DNA of 36,122 nt from a virus: IMG/VR virus record IMGVR_UViG_3300037486_000051, positions 1-36,122 of that record; one strand, given 5' to 3'. A model generated the notes under the pieces. That model was given only the letters and a program-made list of their open reading frames with translations. It had not been told where the DNA came from and did not search any database. A program made the position numbers and the translations under genes. Positions within the stretch are counted from its first letter, which is position 1. Every line of letters begins with the position of its first letter. Shown in pieces: positions 1 through 7,203 of the stretch.

Positions 1-341
1 CACTCAGCTACTAACTCAGCCGCGCCGTTACCCGTTGCTTTTTTCTCCCACTCATCGCGCTGCTTTTCGTATTCGGTCTTTGCGCGTTCGGCTGCGTTGC
101 GAATTACATCTAAGCTCTTTTGCTCTTTAAAATCGTCTTCGGTTAACGTAACGCCAAAAGGCTCGAAGGCGCGTTTAACTACGTTAGCGATAGAGCCGTT
201 AAGTTTACCCAGCGTTGCGGCGTGTTCTTTTTGGTCTATCCAATTTTGCTGAAATTTCTCCTTCGCTGTTTCGAGGTTTTCGGCTTCGTCGAGGTTTAGG
301 AATTTCACTAACTCCAACGCTTCCTCTGGTTTCATTGCCAT
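1..341 (-). CDS. Putative scaffold protein, N-terminal part (gene cut by window start)
   Basis: This is the 5' end of the gene whose other copy fills 35318-36122. The start is the ATG at 341, giving MAMKPEEALELVKFLN; it lies upstream of the point where the right-hand copy is cut. The protein is highly charged and helical, rich in Lys and Glu, as phage scaffolds are. In the circular map it lies upstream of the major capsid gene. Joining both ends gives a protein of about 274 residues. Function is inferred from composition and position; no catalytic motif is seen. A minor structural protein is the main alternative. Confidence 0.7.
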   Translation of the reverse strand, partial: MAMKPEEALELVKFLNLDEAENLETAKEKFQQNWIDQKEHAATLGKLNGSIANVVKRAFEPFGVTLTEDDFKEQKSLDVIRNAAERAKTEYEKQRDEWEKKATGNGAAELVAE

Positions 342-462
342 AAATTATAGGGGTTTCAATTTGTTTTAGTTTCAATTCACGTGCGCCCCTGTTTAATAGG
401 TTCGAGGCTACAACGTCGGACGCGTGTATTATTTTACCATCTATTAGCAGTAAATATTTCAT
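205..462 (-). CDS. Small hypothetical protein overlapping the scaffold gene start
   Basis: An ATG at 462 opens an 85-residue frame starting MKYLLLIDGKIIHASDVV. The first 40 codons are free of other genes and read like ordinary coding sequence. The last 137 nt overlap the scaffold gene in another frame and look less protein-like (Arg/Lys/Pro-rich). A strong promoter ends 6 nt before the ATG, so the message would be leaderless or nearly so. The frame may be real only in its first half, or may be a translated leader for the scaffold gene. Function unknown. Confidence 0.4.
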   Translation of the reverse strand: MKYLLLIDGKIIHASDVVASNLLNRGARELKLKQIETPIIYGNETRGSVGVSEIPKPRRSRKPRNSEGEISAKLDRPKRTRRNAG

Positions 463-468
463 GCAGCA

Positions 469-499
469 CAAAGATAGTTAATTGAAATTGCAAAACAAA
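469..499 (-). promoter_or_regulatory. Bacteroidota-type promoter for the scaffold/capsid region
   Basis: On the minus strand the -33 element TTTG (496-499) and the -7 element TATCTTTG (469-476) are 19 nt apart, an exact match to TTTG-N19-TAnnTTTG. It lies between the minor head gene (stop at 508) and the small ORF starting at 462. It would start a message running through the scaffold gene and across the contig junction toward the capsid region. Confidence 0.7.
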
Positions 500-507
500 A
501 AAGGTCT

Positions 508-1419
508 TTAATCAATAAACCCTTCAGCCCTTGCGCGTGCCTTAACGGTTTCGGGTACTTTTGACGCTGGCACGGGTACTAAAGAATGCCTACACTCCCA
601 ACCCCCGCGATTAACAAATATTGTTCTTTCGTCGGTGTTATCTATTCGACCCGCCCACGTACCTTTTTTAATATCATTAATGCCGCCGCTATTTTCACCG
701 CGCCCCCACGCTTCTATTTCTTTTCTGTGGAATATTTCACCTTGCCTATGTTCGCAAAACGGACGCGTTGTAGGTATTTCACCGCCTAAATATTGAAACC
801 ATTGTATACCGAGTTGCTCGTTAATAGCAGCCGAATAGCTGCTATCTGCAATAGCTTGAGCGGTACTGGCTACCGTTCTAACGTTCTTTAATAATTTGCC
901 GTCGATTTCTTTCGTTCCTATTATCGTTTGGCTTAATGCTTTGACAGCATCCCGAAGCGGTGCGCGTGCGGCTACGTTTGCCGTTAAAACCTCTAAAAAT
1001 GGCTGCGATACAACTTCCCTTAATCCACTACCGAAAAAACTATTTATAGCGTTCTGTTTACTTATTTGAACTAACCGCCGCTGTGCTTCGGTAGGCTCAA
1101 ACCCCGCCTCAAACTTTTGCGCTATCTCGGTAGATAGGTTTACACCCGCTTCGATTTGCGAAAGGAATTTTGAAACCGCCTCTTTATATTCGCCGCCCGC
1201 TAAAACTTTATTTAGTTCGTCGGCTATTAATCCGATTCGGTTAATGTTAGCATCGCTTTGAATTATGTTACCCGTACTATCTACGTCCATATCGCGAAGC
1301 AACGGCTCGACGGTACGCCACGCATCGAGCTGCGCACGTTCGGCGCTCGTAGCCATGTCTTTCGGTATCTGTTCAAATAACCGAATTTTCTTTTTTATCA
1401 GTTCGTCAAGCGATGCCAT
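508..1419 (-). CDS. Minor head / head morphogenesis protein (Mu gpF-like)
   Basis: A 303-residue protein directly after the portal gene, the usual place for Mu gpF/SPP1 gp7-like minor head proteins. The N-terminal two thirds are helical. The C-terminal 90 residues hold the pattern typical of these proteins: RPFCEHRQGEIFHRKEIEAW followed by GGWECRHSLVPV, with paired Cys and His residues that may bind a metal. The ATG at 1419 overlaps the portal stop by 14 nt, implying translational coupling. It probably sits at the portal vertex and helps DNA ejection or head assembly. Confidence 0.75.
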   Translation of the reverse strand: MASLDELIKKKIRLFEQIPKDMATSAERAQLDAWRTVEPLLRDMDVDSTGNIIQSDANINRIGLIADELNKVLAGGEYKEAVSKFLSQIEAGVNLSTEIAQKFEAGFEPTEAQRRLVQISKQNAINSFFGSGLREVVSQPFLEVLTANVAARAPLRDAVKALSQTIIGTKEIDGKLLKNVRTVASTAQAIADSSYSAAINEQLGIQWFQYLGGEIPTTRPFCEHRQGEIFHRKEIEAWGRGENSGGINDIKKGTWAGRIDNTDERTIFVNRGGWECRHSLVPVPASKVPETVKARARAEGFID

Positions 1420-3316
1420 TTAATAAGTCGCGTTGGGCTTGCTGAATAGGGTCTAATTGTACGCGCACCTTTTCGGCTGCAATATTACGCAATGCTACGA
1501 CTTGTTCCTGTAAAGGTAAGTCGGTAAACTTCGGCGCGTCTTCGGTTGGTATGTAGTTACGAATTAACTCCATTACTAACTGCGGGGCGCTAAAGTGTAA
1601 AACGTCCTGCCACTTTTCAACCGTGCCATTCGCCACCCTTGCAGCTATATCAGCGCTGCTCATAAGTAACAATTCGTCCGAGTGAATAATCAAATCGTAA
1701 ATAGCGCTCGTTTCTTCGTCGGTATAGTGGATTGCCTTAATGTAATTGTAAACGTTGCTAAACGTAACCGAAGGCGGTACGCCCGCCGTTATGCCTTCGC
1801 CTATAACAGCTAAATAATCGCTCGGTGTACTTATATCGAAGGTCGTAGGATAAACCAACGTAACGCCCCCGAATAAGTCGCCGTAACGCATTTTCCCAGT
1901 CGTTACAAGTATAAACTCATACAGGCTAAATAACTGGTCTGAAATAGGCTTTAAAAAGGCGTATAGACTACGCATCTTATTTAGGCTACCTGTAGCCGTT
2001 ACACCTTCGCCAACGCCTACCGCACTATCGCTACTTGGTAGGTGCAAAATGGAACGCGCTTTTTTCATTTGTGCATCTATTTCGACGCGCAAAAAGTTGA
2101 GCGTATCCATAGGCGGCGAAACGAACTTTAAGTATTCACCACTTATACCGCTATCGCCCTCGCTTACCGAGGTCTTAGGCTTAATCAATAGCATACCCGT
2201 AGGGCTAAAACGCGACTTCAAACCGCCACCGCTACACGAAGGGCAGGTACGATAGCCGCCGTTTATAGGGTCGAATATTTGACCGTCTACGCATTTGTTA
2301 CCTTCGCGGTCGTGAAAGTCGCAAACCTCACCTAGCGCCACCATAAACGGAAATGCGCTCGTTGCTTTACTTATTTGTAAATAACTTTCATCTAATACCA
2401 CTTGGTCGAGAAAAGGAACGGCGGTAATAAACGGCGATTGAAAGCATATTTCACCGTTAATCAGTTGCGGCATCCCTTGTAACTTATGGCATGGAACGTA
2501 CCCGAGGTTATGAGCAAAGTAAAGCACAGGTTCGCTAAATTCCATTTCGGACTTTTTACCCGTTTGGTAAATCTTCCAAATATTCATGTTATCGTATAGC
2601 TCTAAAACGATACCGCTTTTCTCTATTTTTGAGCCGTTCTTTACGCTGCTATAATCGTCGGTAATAACCAAATAATACTCTCCGAACTTTTGCCCTACAA
2701 TCGATTTACATGAATAGTAATGCGGCATCGGTTTCAATAGGTCGTTACTAATTACTTCGCTATCATCATCCTCGCTTAAAACCGTTTCCACGTCATCGGG
2801 TTCGATTGCAATAATACCGTTCGGGTCTACGAGCTTTAACGTTGGCAGCATCGTTTTAACGAACGCCTCTACGCTTCCGAATTTTTCTATTTCCTCGTTA
2901 ACGAACCTTTGAAACGTATCGTCGCCAAAACGTTCGTCGGCTTCAGGGAAATATTTAATACTCCAATTTTGGTCTGCGAACGCACGGCTAACCGTAGATT
3001 TAAAATCTTCGAAAACGCTTAACGTCGTAGGCTTATAATTCGCCTTTATGTATTGCGCCTGCACGTCGGTTTGATTCGGGGCGCGCACGCTTAACAAATG
3101 TTCAGGGTAAACGTCGGGGCGTGTATGCGGTAAAATAGAATCGTACATCTTCGCCGCGTAGTTATACCCGTCCCAGTATTCAGGGTACTGGCTTACGCCG
3201 TTGCGCTGTTTAGTAACAGGGTTTAGCGGTGTGCTTCTATTCGCCTCTGCCCAGCCCTTAAACTTAACAGCAAAGCGATTAACGACCTTGTTTATTTCCT
3301 CGGTAGATAGTGCCAT
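1406..3316 (-). CDS. Portal protein
   Basis: A 636-residue protein with the size and layout of portals of Bacteroidota phages: an N-terminal wing/clip region, then a long helical stem around residues 395-480 (from VSPPMDTLNFLRVEIDAQ) and a C-terminal crown rich in polar helices. It forms the dodecameric DNA channel at one capsid vertex and docks the terminase. Residues 332-361 hold an inserted cysteine cluster (Cys332, His335, Cys342, Cys358, Cys361) that looks like a zinc site, which is not standard for portals. The ATG at 3316 overlaps the stop of the preceding 25-codon gene (TAATG). Confidence 0.8.
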   Translation of the reverse strand: MALSTEEINKVVNRFAVKFKGWAEANRSTPLNPVTKQRNGVSQYPEYWDGYNYAAKMYDSILPHTRPDVYPEHLLSVRAPNQTDVQAQYIKANYKPTTLSVFEDFKSTVSRAFADQNWSIKYFPEADERFGDDTFQRFVNEEIEKFGSVEAFVKTMLPTLKLVDPNGIIAIEPDDVETVLSEDDDSEVISNDLLKPMPHYYSCKSIVGQKFGEYYLVITDDYSSVKNGSKIEKSGIVLELYDNMNIWKIYQTGKKSEMEFSEPVLYFAHNLGYVPCHKLQGMPQLINGEICFQSPFITAVPFLDQVVLDESYLQISKATSAFPFMVALGEVCDFHDREGNKCVDGQIFDPINGGYRTCPSCSGGGLKSRFSPTGMLLIKPKTSVSEGDSGISGEYLKFVSPPMDTLNFLRVEIDAQMKKARSILHLPSSDSAVGVGEGVTATGSLNKMRSLYAFLKPISDQLFSLYEFILVTTGKMRYGDLFGGVTLVYPTTFDISTPSDYLAVIGEGITAGVPPSVTFSNVYNYIKAIHYTDEETSAIYDLIIHSDELLLMSSADIAARVANGTVEKWQDVLHFSAPQLVMELIRNYIPTEDAPKFTDLPLQEQVVALRNIAAEKVRVQLDPIQQAQRDLLNGIA

Positions 3317-3393
3317 TATGCGACGGCTTTTGATGTTGGGTTAACGATTACGTGCGACCCGCACGACTTAGAACGGCAGTATGTAGGTTTCAT
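3316..3393 (-). CDS. 25-residue micro-protein between methyltransferase and portal
   Basis: The frame MKPTYCRSKSCGSHVIVNP... has 25 residues. Its ATG overlaps the methyltransferase stop (ATGA) and its stop overlaps the portal ATG (TAATG), so it is threaded exactly between two coupled genes. It carries Cys6, Cys11 and His14, a possible half zinc knuckle, and may pair with the cysteine cluster in the portal. It could also serve only to pass ribosomes on to the portal start. Function unknown. Confidence 0.55.
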   Translation of the reverse strand: MKPTYCRSKSCGSHVIVNPTSKAVA

Positions 3394-4016
3394 AATTTCT
3401 GCAATATTGATAAGCCACGCCCCTCGGAGGTGTTGAGCGTAACAACGTTATACTTATAATGATTAACGTAGCGCATTAATTCCGCAACGTCTGGTATGTG
3501 TAGCGTATCATGGTAAGCAATAACGCCTCCCTTTGCGATTACGCGCTCAATCTCTTTAAACTCGGGTAAAATATTAGCCCAACTATGGTCGCCGTCAACA
3601 AAGATAAAATCGAAATGCTCACGAGGCATACCTTTAATAACCTTAATAGATTCGCCTAAAATGAAATCCACAGCTACACCGCCACGTTCTAACTTATGCT
3701 TGCGATGGTCGTTAATATCGATGCCAGCATAGTAACCGCCTTGCGGCAAAGCCTCAATCATTTTAACCGAGGTTTCGCCCTCGAATACACCAATTTCTAA
3801 AACGGCTTTAGCACCTTGCATCTTAATTAACGAACCGATAAACTCACATACATCGGGTTCACTATTCCAACCGTGGCGCGGCGTTTCACTAAAGGTTTCG
3901 GTTGTTACTAAAACCTTTTCGGGTAGCGGCTCAAGGGCGTAAACGTAATCCGTTTTAATCGCCTTTTCTTTTTTAGCTTTTGGCTCGGTTGCCTTTTTAC
4001 TTTTTGTTCCCTGCAT
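3390..4016 (-). CDS. Class I SAM-dependent methyltransferase
   Basis: A 208-residue protein with a Rossmann-type SAM site: motif I VLEIGVFEGETS at residues 72-83, an acidic residue after strand 2 (GID, near 100) and FDFIFVDGDHSW at 135-146. This is the layout of the Methyltransf_24/O-methyltransferase group. The first 25 residues are a Lys-rich extension. It overlaps the glycosyltransferase gene by 20 nt, so the two are probably co-translated. The likely target is a sugar or small hydroxyl group, perhaps added by the neighbouring glycosyltransferase to a virion or host surface. Substrate not known. Confidence 0.8.
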   Translation of the reverse strand: MQGTKSKKATEPKAKKEKAIKTDYVYALEPLPEKVLVTTETFSETPRHGWNSEPDVCEFIGSLIKMQGAKAVLEIGVFEGETSVKMIEALPQGGYYAGIDINDHRKHKLERGGVAVDFILGESIKVIKGMPREHFDFIFVDGDHSWANILPEFKEIERVIAKGGVIAYHDTLHIPDVAELMRYVNHYKYNVVTLNTSEGRGLSILQKL

Positions 4017-4968
4017 ATTTGTTCGAGGTAATTCGATTTATAAAATGTATGTGCTGTTTGCCCGCATCGGCAAACCATTTTTTCAAAAGTCTATCGAGCC
4101 ACTCAACATAAAACAACGGGGTAAAACCTTGCCCGCCGTAATATGATTGTAAATAGAATCGTTCGGTTATTTGTTCGAATGTTAAGCGGCGTTGCATCGC
4201 AAAATGAATATACCCGTTTTCGCTTCCGTCGGTTTGACCTACTGAAATAATCGCAGGGTCTAAGCCTAATTTGGCTAACGCTACATTCATGTAAAGTTCG
4301 TCGGGTTGCCCGCCGCCCCATTTCATACGTAGCTTTTGAATTGGTAGCTGATTGTTTTCGTAATAGTCTTTAGCTATTATGTAAATCTTTTCGGCTTCAA
4401 TTCCTTTACGAATGTATTGAATCGAGCTATTAATTGCGGGTAAAACCGCCGTATCGCTTAATTCGAAATGCTGCCATATATCGTCAGCCCAAGCCCACTG
4501 CATAGAAGGTATTGCGCGCCCTTGCTGTATGGTATGATAGCCGACCGTATGGCTTATGTAATCTTTACCCGCGTTGATTAATTCGTTAATCATCGGCTCA
4601 ATATCTTTGAGCGCAACGGCATCAACGTCGAGGTAAATGTTATGTTCAAAAGGTAGGTATTCGTAAAGATTAACCTTTAGCTTACCGGGGTCTAACTTGC
4701 CGCCCGTCGATAGGTGTTCAGGTTTAATCTCATTAATTGAATCGACGAAATCCGCAAGCCCGTGAGCGTACCCATAGCACTTACTTCTATCGTCAACGTA
4801 AAGGGCAATTTTAAGCCTGCTATTGAATCGCTTAATACTAAACGCTAAATTATAAGCCGCGCCGTAATAGTGCGGTTTACCAAACGCAAAAAGCACCACC
4901 CCGATATTACTCGGGGCGTGCTTCTCTTGGTCTAACGAGTTAGTTAAAGATTCCCGCTGGTGCATCAT
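3997..4968 (-). CDS. GT-A fold glycosyltransferase (GT8-like)
   Basis: A 323-residue protein. An N-terminal strand GVVLFAFG is followed by the DxD metal/nucleotide-sugar motif in YLDVDAVALKD (Asp114, Asp116), and WGGGQPDELYMN is close to the conserved GGGQPDE-like acceptor region of retaining GT-A enzymes. It should transfer a sugar from a nucleotide-sugar donor. It sits between tail and portal genes and overlaps both neighbours, so it is expressed late; virion-protein glycosylation is a reasonable inference, and modification of a host glycan is the alternative. Start: ATG at 4968; a second Met directly follows. Confidence 0.75.
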   Translation of the reverse strand: MMHQRESLTNSLDQEKHAPSNIGVVLFAFGKPHYYGAAYNLAFSIKRFNSRLKIALYVDDRSKCYGYAHGLADFVDSINEIKPEHLSTGGKLDPGKLKVNLYEYLPFEHNIYLDVDAVALKDIEPMINELINAGKDYISHTVGYHTIQQGRAIPSMQWAWADDIWQHFELSDTAVLPAINSSIQYIRKGIEAEKIYIIAKDYYENNQLPIQKLRMKWGGGQPDELYMNVALAKLGLDPAIISVGQTDGSENGYIHFAMQRRLTFEQITERFYLQSYYGGQGFTPLFYVEWLDRLLKKWFADAGKQHIHFINRITSNKYAGNKK

Positions 4969-5479
4969 ACTGAGTTGGAATATCTTTATCGCGCCATGAA
5001 AAGGTTACCTCGTAGCGCTGTAATTCATTATTCTGCTCAGGCAAAATAAAGTTAGCGCTCGTTGTAATACCTACGGGCGGGTCGATAAAAATAATCTTAC
5101 CGCTGTCGCACATATAAGCCATAATCCAACCAACGCGACGGTTATTAACGTCGTTCCAAAATAGGTTATTTTCGTCGGTTACATTTGCATCGTATAACGT
5201 GGCGGTACGGTCTTCATTAATGCGGATAGGTGTACCACATCCAATCGGGCTATCTACCGTTACGGGCGAACCTGCTGGCAATGCAAAACGAATATCTTCG
5301 ATTATACGGGCTTCACCGCTCGCTAATAGCGCAGCAATTTCTACCGCGTCCGACGGGTCGGCTACGGTTACATTACAAGCGCCAACGATTACCGCTGAAA
5401 CACCGCCGAGCTTATACTCGTTGCAGTCCACCAAATTATGTTCGAGTAACGACGAATCGCAATAGGAAACGCATCCCAT
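4940..5479 (-). CDS. Putative major tail (tube) protein
   Basis: A 179-residue, beta-rich protein with no long helix. The C-terminal part (NNELQRYEVTFSWRDKDIPT, then a short tail) resembles the final strands of tail-tube proteins. It lies downstream of the distal tail genes rather than upstream of the chaperones, which is unusual for a tube gene, so the call is an inference. The 95-nt gap in front of it (5480-5574) contains a TAAATTTG box but no matching -33 element. The C-terminus overlaps the glycosyltransferase start by 29 nt. Confidence 0.45.
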   Translation of the reverse strand: MGCVSYCDSSLLEHNLVDCNEYKLGGVSAVIVGACNVTVADPSDAVEIAALLASGEARIIEDIRFALPAGSPVTVDSPIGCGTPIRINEDRTATLYDANVTDENNLFWNDVNNRRVGWIMAYMCDSGKIIFIDPPVGITTSANFILPEQNNELQRYEVTFSWRDKDIPTQYDAPAGIFN

Positions 5480-5574
5480 AATTTAAAAGGTGTTTATTGT
5501 TTTACCTTCGGTTCGATAGGTCGAAAGGTTGACACCTAAAAAAGGATTGCTCAAATGTTCCCCAAATTTACAAA

Positions 5575-7203
5575 TTATTCTTGATATAAATTAATCAAGT
5601 CTTGAGTTGTTATTCGTTCGTTATCCTGCGTTAATATAAACGGCTCATCGACGTTATCTAATATCGAAGGTAGGCAATCAGCATCCACGCCAACACAAAC
5701 CGTCTTACGCACCTTATCGCGCTTGTTATATAGGTCGATTGTTAACGCGCCTAAATCGTCGGCGTTATCGTATTCGATAGTTGGAAATTCGTTATCTGCT
5801 GGGAAAACCGTATCGCCGTTTATGTAACAATTATCGAAATAGAAAACAATGGATAGGAAATCTAAAACGTATTCGGGCAACCGTCCGAAATAATAACTTA
5901 GTTTCTTTTTGCGGTCTACGAACGAAGCCTGCCAACGCCCCGAAGCATATCTAAATAAATCGGTATCGGTGTCGTATTGCGGTTGGAAGCGTCGCCCCTC
6001 TAATCTAATACCGGGTAAAAACGACGTACCGTAAAAGCCTAAGCCGAATTGATTTTCGCCGTTGCACCCTTCTATTTTAAAGAATCGGCAATCGTCGCTA
6101 TAATCGCCTATTTGAATTACGTCGCTGTACTTATCGTAGGAAGCCCAGTTTTTATCAGCTCGAACCGTTACCCTTTTAACAGTTATTTCTCCATCGAGCG
6201 ACGCTCCTAATTGCGCACCAACTAAGCTTATGAATCCTGTTGAGGTTGGGTTTACTATAAAATTATATGTGCCTGCGGATGTTATAAATGAATCGTAACC
6301 AATACCGTCAACGGCAAACCTTAATCGCGCATTGCTAATTGAATCTACAACTATTGTAATATAATAGTCTTTGTCCTCGCATAGCTCAGTAACGCTTTCA
6401 AGTGATGCCGAATTGCCTAAAGCGGTTAAATCGATTTGCGCCTCACCGTTTCCAACGTTCCAATTATCCGAACCCGTTACGGGTGTAGATGTCCAGCCAA
6501 TAGGTACACGCGGGGCGCTATTAAAGTAAGGGTTGTAAATAAAATATTGCCCGCAAGTGTTCTCACAATAGTCCGCAATAGCCAAACGATAGCAACCCGA
6601 ATCAATTGTATAGCCCGAGAGGTCTATGCCCGCTGTTAAATATTGTTGGTTCGTGGTTATTACAGGGTCTAATACTTGAACTACGCTTAACGTTTCGGCA
6701 TCCACTAAGCCAGCGAATAAAGCCCCGTTAGGTACTGCGATAACGTTACCAATTGTAAACGAGCCTTCGAACAAAGGCGAGCCGCCACCGAATACAATAG
6801 CTATTAAATTATTGGTTAGGTTTGAGGTTCTTAAATGTATCGTATGGGTGCCGGGCGTGGTTATCGATTGAAACCCACCGAACCCAATACCAACGTTTAA
6901 CACGCCTGTTATATCTGTTACGGTTATCGTAATTAAAAAATCTTGTACCACATCGAACCGTGTATAGTTAGCAATATAACCGCCGCTTCCCGTGCTTGTA
7001 ATAGTCGAACCCGATTTAGTCCAATTCGGTATTAATATTTCCGAATCAAACTCAGCGTAGCCGCATTGCCCAGCTTCGAGCTGCCAGAACAGTTGGTCGT
7101 TAAAATCGGCTAACTGCGCGAATTGATTGTTACAACCTTCGCACGCTTCAGGTAATACGCTGTTAAATAATATCGGTTGGTTTGGTATCGATGTGTAACT
7201 CAT
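5575..7203 (-). CDS. Tail protein with two carbohydrate-binding-like jelly rolls
   Basis: A 542-residue structural protein. After an N-terminal Cys-containing segment come two beta-rich modules of similar build, roughly residues 55-155 (from NWTKSGSTITSTGSGGY) and 225-350 (from NPYFNSAPRVPIGWTS). Each begins with an Asn/Trp-containing strand and has the alternating pattern of sugar-binding beta-sandwiches. The C-terminal 180 residues are probably the part that docks to the tail. It starts with an ATG overlapping the stop of the previous tail gene. It is probably a distal tail or receptor-binding component; the sugar-binding role is inferred. Confidence 0.55.
   Translation of the reverse strand: MSYTSIPNQPILFNSVLPEACEGCNNQFAQLADFNDQLFWQLEAGQCGYAEFDSEILIPNWTKSGSTITSTGSGGYIANYTRFDVVQDFLITITVTDITGVLNVGIGFGGFQSITTPGTHTIHLRTSNLTNNLIAIVFGGGSPLFEGSFTIGNVIAVPNGALFAGLVDAETLSVVQVLDPVITTNQQYLTAGIDLSGYTIDSGCYRLAIADYCENTCGQYFIYNPYFNSAPRVPIGWTSTPVTGSDNWNVGNGEAQIDLTALGNSASLESVTELCEDKDYYITIVVDSISNARLRFAVDGIGYDSFITSAGTYNFIVNPTSTGFISLVGAQLGASLDGEITVKRVTVRADKNWASYDKYSDVIQIGDYSDDCRFFKIEGCNGENQFGLGFYGTSFLPGIRLEGRRFQPQYDTDTDLFRYASGRWQASFVDRKKKLSYYFGRLPEYVLDFLSIVFYFDNCYINGDTVFPADNEFPTIEYDNADDLGALTIDLYNKRDKVRKTVCVGVDADCLPSILDNVDEPFILTQDNERITTQDLINLYQE

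Noticed and set aside
4103-4321. Minus-strand 72-codon frame inside the glycosyltransferase gene
   Set aside because: Arg-rich out-of-frame reading of a well-supported enzyme gene.
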